A stretch of 30,344 nt of DNA from an uncultured Burkholderiales bacterium (GTDB lineage: Bacteria; Pseudomonadota; Gammaproteobacteria; Burkholderiales; Burkholderiaceae_C), in assembly GCA_937927685.1 (NCBI GenBank), contig CALBSC010000040.1, positions 1 to 30,344 of the forward strand, in the 5' to 3' direction. The position numbers and the translations under genes were made by a program. The notes beneath the pieces are model-generated. The model was given only the letters and a program-made list of their open reading frames with translations, was not told the origin of the DNA and ran no database searches. Positions 1-7,135 of this stretch are shown here, piece by piece (position 1 is the first letter of the stretch; each line of letters starts with the position of its first letter).

Positions 1-1013
1 ACGTGATCGACATCAACTACTACGCCGTCAAGAAGGCCCGTGACTCCAACATGCGCCACCGCCCGGTGGGCATGGGCGTGATGTCCTTCCAGGACAGCCT
101 GTACGCCATGCGCATTCCTTACGCCTCACAAGAGGCCGTGGAGTTTGCCGATCGCTCCATGGAAGCCATCTGCTATTACGCTTACTGGGCGTCGACGGAA
201 CTGGCGCGCGAGCGCGGCAAGTACACCAGCTACAAGGGCTCGCTGTGGGACCAGGGCATTCTGCCCCTGGACACCGTGGATCTGCTGGCGCGTGAGCGCG
301 GTGGTTATGTGGAAGTGGACCGCTCGTCCACCCTCGACTGGGATGCCCTGCGCCGCAAGATTGCCCAGGACGGCATGCGCAACTCCAACTGCGTGGCCAT
401 CGCTCCCACGGCCACCATCTCCAACATCATTGGTGTGGACGCCTCCATCGAACCCTGCTTTGGCAACCTGTCGGTCAAGTCCAACCTCTCGGGTGAATTC
501 ACCATCATCAACGCCTACCTGGTGCGTGACCTCAAGCGTCTGGGCCTGTGGGATGACGTGATGGTCATGGACCTCAAGCACTTCGATGGCTCGCTGCGTC
601 CGATCGATCGCGTGCCGCAAGACATCAAGGCGCTGTACGCCACCGCCTTCGAGGTCGAGACGGTGTGGTTGGTGGAAGCCGCCGCACGCCGCCAGAAGTG
701 GATTGACCAGGCACAGTCGCTCAACATCTACATGTCCGGCGCGTCAGGCAAGAAGCTTGACGAGACCTACAAGCTCGCCTGGCTGCGCGGCCTGAAGACC
801 ACCTACTACCTGCGCACCATCAGTGCCACGCACGCCGAGAAATCCACCGTGCAAGCCGGTCAGCTCAACGCCGTGTCCTCGGGCGCGGGTGGCGGTGGCA
901 TGAGCGCCATGGAAGCCGCCGCCGCCGCAGCGCGTGCACAAATGGACGCCACGCCTGCCACCGATATCAAGTTTTGTGGCGTCGATGATCCGACGTGCGA
1001 AGCCTGTCAGTGA
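1..1013 (+). CDS. nrdA: Ribonucleoside-diphosphate reductase, class Ia large subunit (3' part only)
   Basis: This is the C-terminal part of the catalytic alpha subunit, which reduces ribonucleoside diphosphates to deoxyribonucleotides in the cytosol together with NrdB. The frame is open through the left edge, so the true start lies outside the window; about 336 codons are visible. Seen directly: the conserved block around NCVAIAPTATISNIIG, the tyrosine pair in KTTYYLRT (family knowledge: Tyr730/Tyr731 of the E. coli radical-transfer path), and a C-terminal Cys pair in CEACQ, which in the family re-reduces the active site through thioredoxin or glutaredoxin. The C-terminus is preceded by a Gly/Ala-rich flexible linker, as expected for a swinging redox tail. 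nrdB follows after 127 nt, on the same strand. Confidence 0.97.
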   Translation, partial: VIDINYYAVKKARDSNMRHRPVGMGVMSFQDSLYAMRIPYASQEAVEFADRSMEAICYYAYWASTELARERGKYTSYKGSLWDQGILPLDTVDLLARERGGYVEVDRSSTLDWDALRRKIAQDGMRNSNCVAIAPTATISNIIGVDASIEPCFGNLSVKSNLSGEFTIINAYLVRDLKRLGLWDDVMVMDLKHFDGSLRPIDRVPQDIKALYATAFEVETVWLVEAAARRQKWIDQAQSLNIYMSGASGKKLDETYKLAWLRGLKTTYYLRTISATHAEKSTVQAGQLNAVSSGAGGGGMSAMEAAAAAARAQMDATPATDIKFCGVDDPTCEACQ

Positions 1014-1018
1014 TTCGA

Positions 1019-1040
1019 TGCGAGACCGCGAGGTCTCGCA
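1019..1040 (+). terminator. Hairpin between nrdA and nrdB (perfect 9-bp stem, GCGA loop)
   Basis: TGCGAGACC (1019-1027) pairs perfectly with GGTCTCGCA (1032-1040) around a GCGA tetraloop, which is of the stable GNRA class. It starts 5 nt after the nrdA stop codon. There is no T-run after it, so a simple Rho-independent terminator is doubtful. It may be a 3'-end stabiliser, a processing site or a partial terminator that lowers read-through into nrdB. A related stem occurs after ftsZ (20611-20638). Confidence 0.6.
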
Positions 1041-1059
1041 CGGGTCGATGTTATTGAAC

Positions 1060-1095
1060 AACACTTTGCGTACACGATGTGAATGAACACTTTGC
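1060..1095 (+). repeat. Direct repeat AACACTTTGC, two copies upstream of nrdB
   Basis: The 10-mer AACACTTTGC occurs at 1060-1069 and again at 1086-1095, a 26-bp period (about 2.5 helical turns). The second copy overlaps the candidate -35 of the nrdB promoter, which is where a repressor would bind. It does not match the palindromic NrdR box as I know it. Whether it is functional is inference. Confidence 0.35.
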
Positions 1096-1119
1096 ATTTT
1101 GCTTCGTTACGCACATAAT
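1091..1119 (+). promoter_or_regulatory. Candidate sigma70 promoter for nrdB
   Basis: TTTGCA (1091-1096) and CATAAT (1114-1119) are separated by 17 bp, fitting -35 and -10 elements with four and five of six consensus bases. The predicted transcript would start near 1126 and leave a short leader containing GGAAAA before the ATG at 1141. This would let nrdB be transcribed separately from nrdA. Confidence 0.45.
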
Positions 1120-1140
1120 CCGCACATTGGAAAACGCTCT

Positions 1141-2349
1141 ATGCTGACCTGGGACGAAGAAGTCAAGCCCACATCGCCAACTTCACAAGCCAACGGCCTC
1201 ACCGGCCGCGCGATGGATATCCCACCTCTGGCCACACCCGCACCTGCCTTGCGCACGCTGCACGATGGTGCCACTGTTTCCGCTGCAGCCCTCGAGGCTG
1301 CCCCCATGACCAGCGCGGCCGCTTCGAGCGCTCGTCGCGTGAATGCGGCAGACAAGCGCATCATCAACGGTCAAACCGACGTCAACCAGCTCGTCCCCTT
1401 CAAGTACAAGTGGGCCTGGGAAAAATATCTCTCCACCTGCGCCAACCACTGGATGCCGCAAGAGGTCAACATGACCCGCGACATTGCGCTGTGGAAAGAC
1501 CCCAACGGTCTGAGCGAGGATGAGCGTCGCATCATCAAGCGCAACCTCGGCTTCTTTGTCACGGCCGACTCGCTCGCCGCCAACAACATCGTGCTGGGCA
1601 CCTACCGCCACATCACGGCGCCCGAATGCCGCCAGTTCCTGCTGCGTCAGGCCTTCGAAGAGGCCATTCACACCCACGCCTACCAATACATCGTGGAGTC
1701 GCTGGGTCTGGACGAGTCCGAAATCTTCAACGCCTACCACGAGGTCTCCTCCATCCGTGACAAGGACGAGTTCCTGATTCCGTTCATCGACGCGATCATG
1801 GACCCCAACTTCCACACCGGCACACCGGAAGACGACCAGACGCTGCTCAAGTCGCTGATCGTGTTTGCCTGCCTGATGGAAGGCCTGTTCTTCTACGTGG
1901 GCTTCACGCAAATCCTGGCGCTGGGCCGTCAGAACAAGATGACGGGTGCGGCCGAGCAGTACCAGTACATCCTGCGTGACGAGTCCATGCACTGCAATTT
2001 CGGTATCGATCTGATCAACCAGATCAAGCTCGAGAACCCGCACTTGTGGACGGCCGAGTTCAAGGCCGACATCAAAGAACTGTTCCTGAAAGCCGTCGAA
2101 CTCGAGTACCGCTACGCCGAGGACACCATGCCGCGTGGCGTGCTGGGCCTCAACGCCTCGATGTTCAAGGGCTATCTGCGATACATTGCCAACCGTCGCG
2201 CCACCCAGATCGGTCTGGAGGCTCTCTTCCCCAACGAGGAGAACCCCTTCCCCTGGATGAGCGAGATGATTGACCTGAAAAAAGAGCGTAACTTCTTCGA
2301 AACCCGCGTGATCGAGTACCAGTCTGGTGGTGCTCTGTCCTGGGATTGA
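1141..2349 (+). CDS. nrdB: Ribonucleoside-diphosphate reductase, class Ia small (radical) subunit
   Basis: The beta subunit holds the diiron-tyrosyl radical used by NrdA. The start chosen is the ATG at 1141 (MLTWDEE), with GGAAAA upstream; an in-frame TTG at 1099 has no support. The product is 402 aa. Ferritin-like diiron ligands are visible: Asp in VTADSLAANN, Glu and His in EEAIHTHAY, Glu in CLMEGLFFY, and Glu and His in RDESMHCNFG. The Tyr of IHTHAY sits where E. coli has radical Tyr122, so this is a normal radical-bearing subunit and not a Tyr-less variant. The first 60 or so residues are a low-complexity Ala/Pro/Thr-rich extension before the conserved core begins near DKRIINGQTDVNQLVPFKY. 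It has its own candidate promoter and lies 127 nt after nrdA. Confidence 0.97.
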   Translation: MLTWDEEVKPTSPTSQANGLTGRAMDIPPLATPAPALRTLHDGATVSAAALEAAPMTSAAASSARRVNAADKRIINGQTDVNQLVPFKYKWAWEKYLSTCANHWMPQEVNMTRDIALWKDPNGLSEDERRIIKRNLGFFVTADSLAANNIVLGTYRHITAPECRQFLLRQAFEEAIHTHAYQYIVESLGLDESEIFNAYHEVSSIRDKDEFLIPFIDAIMDPNFHTGTPEDDQTLLKSLIVFACLMEGLFFYVGFTQILALGRQNKMTGAAEQYQYILRDESMHCNFGIDLINQIKLENPHLWTAEFKADIKELFLKAVELEYRYAEDTMPRGVLGLNASMFKGYLRYIANRRATQIGLEALFPNEENPFPWMSEMIDLKKERNFFETRVIEYQSGGALSWD

Positions 2350-2434
2350 GATTCATCACGCATGTTTAACGTTTTGTCTGTTCCCATCAAGCCTGGCCAA
2401 TCGAAGCCGGACACCTGGGGACAGGCGCACCGTG

Positions 2435-2468
2435 TTCATGGTGCTGGACCCGGGTCCAACACCATGAA
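2435..2468. promoter_or_regulatory. 34-nt near-perfect palindrome in the nrdB / histone-like gene gap
   Basis: The 190-nt gap from 2350 to 2539 holds a palindrome whose left arm is TTCATGGTG-C-TGGACCC and whose right arm is GGGTCCA-A-CACCATGAA. Sixteen of seventeen pairs match; the only mismatch is C2444 against A2459. It could be an operator for a dimeric regulator, or an RNA hairpin at the nrdB 3' end. No T-run follows, so it is not a classical terminator. I see no convincing promoter in the rest of the gap. Confidence 0.6.
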
Positions 2469-2539
2469 TCGCTTGGCGTTGTCCAACCAGCGCGAAGTGT
2501 TTTCACCCAACGATCTTTTCAATTGATCTAGGAGTCATC

Positions 2540-3019
2540 ATGGCAACTGCAAAAAAACCGGCCGCAAAAAAGGCCACCGCAAAGAAAGCTGTCGCAAAGA
2601 AGCCCGCAGCAAAAAAAGTAGCCGCTAAGAAGCCCGCAGCCAAGAAAGCTGCAGCCAAAAAGCCGGCCGCCAAGAAAGTCGCTGCCAAGAAGCCCGCAGC
2701 GAAAAAAGTAGCCGCTAAAAAGCCGGCCGCCAAGAAAGCTGCAGCCAAGAAGCCCGCAGCGAAAAAAGTAGCCGCCAAAAAGCCGGCCGCCAAGAAAGTC
2801 GCTGCCAAGAAGCCTGCAGCGAAAAAAGCAGCCGCCAAAAAGCCGGCGAAAAAAGCCGCTGCGAAAAAAGTAGCCGCTAAAAAGCCGGCGAAAAAAGCCG
2901 CTGCCAAGAAAAAGCCTGCGAAGAAAGCTGCGAAAAAACCCGCTGCCGCCGCCCCTGCGGCGCAGACCACGTTGAACCCGCAAGCTGCCTGGCCGTTCCC
3001 CACGGCTGGCAAGCCCTGA
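2540..3019 (+). CDS. Histone H1-like Lys/Ala/Pro-rich nucleoid protein
   Basis: The 159-aa product is almost entirely built of AAKKPAAKKVAAKK-type units from residue 4 to about 137, like the C-terminal tail of eukaryotic H1, Chlamydia HctB and Bordetella BpH1. Such proteins bind DNA nonspecifically through lysines and help compact the nucleoid; that role is inferred from family resemblance. The start is firm: AGGAG at 2530-2534 precedes the ATG at 2540. The repeat region ends in a non-repetitive tail, TTLNPQAAWPFPTAGKP, which I recall seeing on similar Burkholderiales proteins, so it may be a separate functional motif. The gene is monocistronic, with a palindrome upstream (2435-2468) and a strong terminator downstream. 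Repeat number is likely to vary between strains. I do not assign a symbol because several unrelated names are in use. Confidence 0.85.
   Translation: MATAKKPAAKKATAKKAVAKKPAAKKVAAKKPAAKKAAAKKPAAKKVAAKKPAAKKVAAKKPAAKKAAAKKPAAKKVAAKKPAAKKVAAKKPAAKKAAAKKPAKKAAAKKVAAKKPAKKAAAKKKPAKKAAKKPAAAAPAAQTTLNPQAAWPFPTAGKP
2561..2940 (+). repeat. Degenerate in-frame tandem repeats inside the histone-like gene
   Basis: Units of about 30 nt, encoding variants of KKPAAKKVAA, recur with mixed Ala codons (gcc, gca, gct, gcg) and mixed Lys codons. Longer blocks such as GCCGCCAAGAAAGTCGCTGC appear twice. All units keep the reading frame, so slippage would change length by whole repeats. Confidence 0.8.
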
Positions 3020-3043
3020 GTTCCGCGTTTCGGCGCAAGCCTC

Positions 3044-3074
3044 AAGCCCGGTGCTGAAAAGCCCCGGGCTTTTT
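3044..3074 (+). terminator. Rho-independent terminator after the histone-like gene
   Basis: AAGCCCGG (3044-3051) pairs with CCGGGCTT (3064-3071), followed by a T-run ending at 3074. It lies 25 nt after the stop codon and ends 23 nt before the next start codon. Confidence 0.85.
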
Positions 3075-3097
3075 CATGTCTGAAGTCTGAACACGCG

Positions 3098-3400
3098 ATG
3101 AGTGTTTGTCCCAGCTGGCGTCGCCAGGCAAGCGATGGCACCGTGGTGCTCGACATCCATGTGATGCCGCGCGCCTCACGCACCCAGACTGACGGGGTCT
3201 ATGACGGCGCCTTGAAGGTGCGCCTGCACGCACCGCCCGTGGATGGTCAGGCCAACCAGGCCCTGATCGACTGGCTGGCCGATCGCCTGGGCATCGCCAA
3301 ACGTGACATCAGCATGCTGCGAGGCGCCACTGCCCGTCGCAAGCAGTTGCGCATCAGCGCAGCGGGCGCAGAGCGCGCCAATTGGTCACAGCTCGACTGA
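3098..3400 (+). CDS. DUF167 / YggU family protein
   Basis: A 100-aa protein with the DUF167 core: an N-terminal strand (VVLDIHVMPRASRT), the central KVRLHAPPVDGQANQALIDW block (residues about 45-64), and a C-terminal GATARRKQLRI block that corresponds to the family's SG..SR.K motif. The family is widespread, small and of unknown biochemical role. The ATG at 3098 lies just downstream of a terminator and no strong Shine-Dalgarno sequence is visible. The last 15 nt overlap the 3' end of the convergent PfkB-family kinase gene, so the two mRNAs would be complementary at their ends. Confidence 0.9.
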   Translation: MSVCPSWRRQASDGTVVLDIHVMPRASRTQTDGVYDGALKVRLHAPPVDGQANQALIDWLADRLGIAKRDISMLRGATARRKQLRISAAGAERANWSQLD

Positions 3401-4273
3401 ATAATTTTGCGGGCCGCGGCTGGCAATTTTGAGTGCGCCTACTCGATTGCCCAGCGCCGCACACTCGGTGAGTGACCAGCCCTGTTCCAAGCCGAACAGC
3501 ATGGCGCCACGCCAGGCGTCCCCACAACCGGTCGGGTCCACCACCTGCGCGGCTTGCACCGGCGGCACGTGGGTCATCTCGCCGTCCTGCCAGACCTCGC
3601 AGCCCTGCGCGCCCAGGGTCACGATGAGACCATCGACACGGCGTGAAATCTCCGCCGAGCTCCAGCCCGTGCGCTCGGTGAGCAGCTTGCCCTCGTAGTC
3701 ATTGACGGTCACCCAGGTGGACTGTTCGATGAAGCGGGCCAGTTCGGCGCCGTCGAACATGGGCAGGCCCTGACCCGGGTCGAACACAAACGGGATATGC
3801 GATGCATGGCACTGCTCGGCGTGCTGCAGCATGGCGTCGCGGCCATCGGGCGAGATGATCGCGAGCTTCACCTGCGGATGCGCTTCGATGCGGGTGATGT
3901 GCGCCTGCATCATCGCGCCCGGATGAAAGGCGGTGATCTGGTTGTTGTCGCGGTCGGTCATGATCATGGCCTGCGCGGTGTAGGCGTCGTTCAACAACCG
4001 CACATAGTCGGTGGCGATATCCAGGTCGCGCAGACGCTGCAGATACTCGGCGCCGTCCTGACCCAGCGTGGCCATGGGCAGCGGCGTCCCTCCCAGCTGT
4101 TTGAGGCTGTAGGCGATGTTGCCCGCGCAGCCGCCAAAATCACGACGCAACGCGGGCACCAGGAACGACACGTTGAGGATGTGCAGTTGGTCAGGCAGGA
4201 TCTGCTCGGCAAATCGTCCCTCGAACGACATGATGGAATCAAACGCGAGCGAGCCGCAAATCAGGGAAGCCAT
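3386..4273 (-). CDS. PfkB-family carbohydrate/nucleoside kinase (adenosine kinase-like)
   Basis: A 295-aa ribokinase-fold kinase that transfers the gamma-phosphate of ATP to a sugar or nucleoside hydroxyl. PfkB signature 1 is seen around FGGCAGNIAYSLKQLGG (residues 47-63) and signature 2 as DPTGCGDAWRG (246-256), with the catalytic base expected at Asp252. The overall form resembles bacterial proteins annotated as adenosine or carbohydrate kinases; the substrate cannot be read from the sequence. The start codon has AAAGGAA in front of it. It is the last gene of the accB-accC-prmA run, 16 nt after prmA, so it is probably co-transcribed, and it overlaps the convergent DUF167 gene by 15 nt. Confidence 0.9.
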   Translation of the reverse strand: MASLICGSLAFDSIMSFEGRFAEQILPDQLHILNVSFLVPALRRDFGGCAGNIAYSLKQLGGTPLPMATLGQDGAEYLQRLRDLDIATDYVRLLNDAYTAQAMIMTDRDNNQITAFHPGAMMQAHITRIEAHPQVKLAIISPDGRDAMLQHAEQCHASHIPFVFDPGQGLPMFDGAELARFIEQSTWVTVNDYEGKLLTERTGWSSAEISRRVDGLIVTLGAQGCEVWQDGEMTHVPPVQAAQVVDPTGCGDAWRGAMLFGLEQGWSLTECAALGNRVGALKIASRGPQNYSVEL

Positions 4274-4289
4274 AAACAGTTCCTTTGGG

Positions 4290-5174
4290 TCATCCAGTGT
4301 GTGCCGTCATCAGCACCCAGCCGTCTTCGGCATCAGACACGTCAAGACGGACATGCGGCGCATACGCCTGTTTCAGTTCATCGGCCTGCCGCTCGAGAAT
4401 GCCGGCCAACACCAGCGAGCCGCCCGGCAGCACATGCGAGCACAGCAACGGCGCCAGCACTTTCAGAGGGGTGGCCAGAATATTGGCCAGCACCGTGTGG
4501 TACTGCCCCTGGGCCAGGTCTGGCAGACCCGCATGCACGCGCACATGGTTGGCCTCGGCGTTCAGGTGCGTGGCCGTGACGGCCGCTTCATCAATGTCCA
4601 CGGCTTCCACATGCGCCGCTCCGTACAGGGCGGCACCAATGGCCAGAATGCCGGAGCCACACCCATAGTCCAGCACGCGCTGAGCCGTGAGGTCATGCCT
4701 CGCAATCCAGCGCAAGCACATGCGCGTGGTGGGATGGGTGCCTGTGCCGAACGCGAGGCCGGGATCCAACCGGATAAAACGCCTGGCCGCTGCGGGTGGC
4801 TCGTGCCAGGTTGGCACAATCCAGAAGTCGGCCGTGATCTCGACCGGGGTGAACTGCGACTGCGTCAAGCGCACCCAGTCCTGATCGGCCACGGCCTGCA
4901 AGCCCAGCCACTCGCAGCCGGCAAAGAAGTCCTGTGCCTGGAGCAACCGGGCTGCGTCCTCGGCCTGCGCCTGCTGGGCGAACAAGGCCGTGATGGTGGA
5001 TCGCTCCCAGCCCGCCTGCGGCGGTGGCATGCCGGGCTCACCAAAGAGCGCCTGCTCGGCCTCGGTATGCGCGTCCGCGTCTTCCACCGAGACACTCAGC
5101 GCGTCCAGGGCCTCGAGGGCCTCGCTGAGGGTGTCGACCTGTGCCTGTGGTGCTCGCAGTCGGAGTTCGAACAT
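4290..5174 (-). CDS. prmA: Ribosomal protein L11 methyltransferase
   Basis: PrmA trimethylates amino groups of ribosomal protein L11 using S-adenosylmethionine. The chosen start gives MFELRLRAP, the usual N-terminus, and 294 aa; a longer in-frame reading reaching into accC has no support. Seen: an N-terminal substrate-recognition domain (residues 1 to about 110), FGTGTHPTTR (142-151), SAM motif I VLDYGCGSGILAIG (167-180), acidic motif EAVDIDEAA, and NILATPL, the counterpart of the NxxxxP catalytic motif. It begins 40 nt after accC and is followed by the PfkB kinase after 16 nt. The accBC-prmA order is a known arrangement in betaproteobacteria. Confidence 0.96.
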   Translation of the reverse strand: MFELRLRAPQAQVDTLSEALEALDALSVSVEDADAHTEAEQALFGEPGMPPPQAGWERSTITALFAQQAQAEDAARLLQAQDFFAGCEWLGLQAVADQDWVRLTQSQFTPVEITADFWIVPTWHEPPAAARRFIRLDPGLAFGTGTHPTTRMCLRWIARHDLTAQRVLDYGCGSGILAIGAALYGAAHVEAVDIDEAAVTATHLNAEANHVRVHAGLPDLAQGQYHTVLANILATPLKVLAPLLCSHVLPGGSLVLAGILERQADELKQAYAPHVRLDVSDAEDGWVLMTAHTG

Positions 5175-5214
5175 CAGCCCCCCCAGCCTGGCAAGATCGC
5201 GTGCATGCAACGCA

Positions 5215-6564
5215 TCAGCGCTTGTGATCCGCCAGCCAGTGTTCCAGGTAGTGGATATTGGTTCCACCTTCCATGAACTTGGCGTCGACCATCAACTCGC
5301 GGTGCAAGGGCACATTGGTGTTGATGCCTTCCACCACCATCTCGGCCAGGGCTGTGCGCATGCGGGCAATGGCCTGCTCACGCGTATCCCCATGCACGAT
5401 GATCTTGCCGATCATCGAGTCGTAGTGGGGCGGCACGAAGTAGTTGGTGTAGACATGCGAATCCACTCGCACACCGGGACCTCCCGGCGCGTGCCACATG
5501 GTGATGCGGCCCGGCGAGGGTGTGAACTTGAAGGGATCTTCGGCGTTGATGCGGCACTCGAGCGCATGACCGTGAATGGCGATCTGGCGTTGGGTGAACG
5601 GCAGCTTTTCGCCGGCCGCCACCATGATCTGGGTCTTCACGATATCGATACCGGTGATGAACTCGGTGACGGGGTGCTCCACCTGCACGCGGGTGTTCAT
5701 CTCGATGAAATAGAACTCGCCGTTTTCGTACAGAAACTCGAAGGTGCCCGCACCCCGGTAGCCAATGCGCTTGCACGCGGCCACGCAACGCTCGCCAATC
5801 TTCTCGATCAGCTTGCGCGGAATGCCAGGCGCCGGCGCTTCCTCGATGACCTTCTGGTGGCGCCGTTGCATGGAGCAGTCACGCTCGCCCAGGTACACCG
5901 CATTGCGGTGCTGGTCGGCCAACACCTGGATTTCGATGTGTCGCGGGTTCTGGAGAAATTTCTCCATGTACACCGCCGGGTTGCCAAACGCGGCCCCGGC
6001 TTCGGCCTTGGTGGTCTGCACCGCGTGGATCAGTGCAGCTTCGGTATGCACCACGCGCATGCCACGACCGCCACCGCCGCCCGCGGCCTTGATGATGACC
6101 GGATAGCCCACGGACTTGGCCATGCGCCGGATCTGGGCCGGGTCATCAGGCAATTCGCCCTCGGAGCCCGGCACACAGGGCACACCCGCCTTGATCATGG
6201 CCTGTTTGGCCGAGACCTTGTCGCCCATGATGCGGATCGACTCGGGGGTGGGACCAATGAACTGGAACCCGCTTTTTTCAACACGCTCGGCAAAATCGGC
6301 GTTTTCGCTCAGGAAACCATAGCCGGGGTGAATCGCCTCGGCGTCCGTCACCTCGGCGGCCGAGATGATGGCGGGCATGCTGAGGTAGCTCTGGGCAGAC
6401 GCGGCCGGTCCGATGCACACGGCCTCTTCGGCGAGCTTGACGTACTTGGCCTCGCGGTCGGCCTCGGAGTAGACCACCACAGCCTTCACGCCCATTTCGC
6501 GGCAAGCGCGCTGGATGCGCAGCGCGATCTCGCCGCGGTTGGCAATCAGAATCTTCTTGAACAT
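5215..6564 (-). CDS. accC: Biotin carboxylase subunit of acetyl-CoA carboxylase
   Basis: AccC carboxylates the biotin on AccB with bicarbonate and ATP, the first half-reaction of malonyl-CoA formation for fatty-acid synthesis. The 449-aa length is normal. Domains in order: N-terminal Rossmann-like domain beginning MFKKILIANRGEIALR, ATP-grasp domain with the glycine-rich loop GGGGGRGM (162-169), and the C-terminal lid and active-site part with EMNTRVQVEHPVTE. The start is 7 nt after the accB stop, as expected for tight coupling. The accD and accA subunits are not in the window, which is usual. Confidence 0.98.
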   Translation of the reverse strand: MFKKILIANRGEIALRIQRACREMGVKAVVVYSEADREAKYVKLAEEAVCIGPAASAQSYLSMPAIISAAEVTDAEAIHPGYGFLSENADFAERVEKSGFQFIGPTPESIRIMGDKVSAKQAMIKAGVPCVPGSEGELPDDPAQIRRMAKSVGYPVIIKAAGGGGGRGMRVVHTEAALIHAVQTTKAEAGAAFGNPAVYMEKFLQNPRHIEIQVLADQHRNAVYLGERDCSMQRRHQKVIEEAPAPGIPRKLIEKIGERCVAACKRIGYRGAGTFEFLYENGEFYFIEMNTRVQVEHPVTEFITGIDIVKTQIMVAAGEKLPFTQRQIAIHGHALECRINAEDPFKFTPSPGRITMWHAPGGPGVRVDSHVYTNYFVPPHYDSMIGKIIVHGDTREQAIARMRTALAEMVVEGINTNVPLHRELMVDAKFMEGGTNIHYLEHWLADHKR

Positions 6565-6571
6565 GAGACGC

Positions 6572-7048
6572 TTACTCGATCACCACCAGGGGATGACCGT
6601 ACTCGACTGCCTGCCCGTTCTCCGCCAGGATTTGAACCACGGTGCCGCTCTTGTCGGCCTCGATCTCGTTGAGGATCTTCATGGCTTCGATGATGCAGAT
6701 GGTGTCGCCTTCCTTGACGACACTGCCCAACTCGATGAAGGGTTTGGCACCCGGGCTGGCGGAGCGGTAGAAGGTACCGACCATGGGCGACTTGACCACA
6801 TGACCGGCGCTCTCGGCCGTTGGGGGGGTGTCGGCGGCGGCCGCTGCCGTGGCCGCGGGTGCGGTCGCCACAGCGGCCAGGGGGGCTGCCGCCACCACAG
6901 GGGCCGTCGTCAGGGGAGCGGCCATGACCACCGGGGCGCCGCTGGATTTGACGATACGAACCTTGCCTTCGGCTTCGGTGATTTCCAACTCGGAGACATT
7001 GGACTCAGAGACCAGATCGATCAGGGTCTTGAGTTTGCGCAAATCCAT
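6572..7048 (-). CDS. accB: Biotin carboxyl carrier protein of acetyl-CoA carboxylase
   Basis: AccB carries biotin between AccC and the carboxyltransferase. The 158-aa protein has a short N-terminal domain (MDLRKLKTLIDLVSESNVSE), a mobile Ala/Pro/Thr linker (about 38-80) and the biotinyl domain from about 85. The biotin site EAMKILNE is present, with the modified lysine at position 124. accC follows after 7 nt. The preceding 87-nt gap contains an 11-nt palindrome ACCTGTCAGGT at 7054-7064, just before the start codon, which could affect initiation. I recall aroQ lying directly upstream of accB in many Burkholderiales; here the upstream neighbour is a TlpA-like gene. Confidence 0.97.
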   Translation of the reverse strand: MDLRKLKTLIDLVSESNVSELEITEAEGKVRIVKSSGAPVVMAAPLTTAPVVAAAPLAAVATAPAATAAAAADTPPTAESAGHVVKSPMVGTFYRSASPGAKPFIELGSVVKEGDTICIIEAMKILNEIEADKSGTVVQILAENGQAVEYGHPLVVIE

Positions 7049-7135
7049 ACAAAACCTGTCAGGTAATTTCGAACAGGAGGGAATTTACACCAAAAAGCGT
7101 GGATTTCTGACTTTTCTCACGTCAACTGGTGTGAT

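Noticed and set aside
1060..1095. NrdR boxes upstream of nrdB
   Set aside because: The repeats are direct, not palindromic, and lack the AT-rich centre of the NrdR box.
2561..2940. CRISPR-like or satellite repeat array
   Set aside because: Units are contiguous, degenerate, in frame with a good Shine-Dalgarno start, and encode an H1-like protein.
4990..6672. Long open frame on the + strand (about 560 codons) opposite prmA and accC
   Set aside because: It lies antisense to two well-recognised genes, has no recognisable domain, and is the expected by-product of high-GC codon bias.
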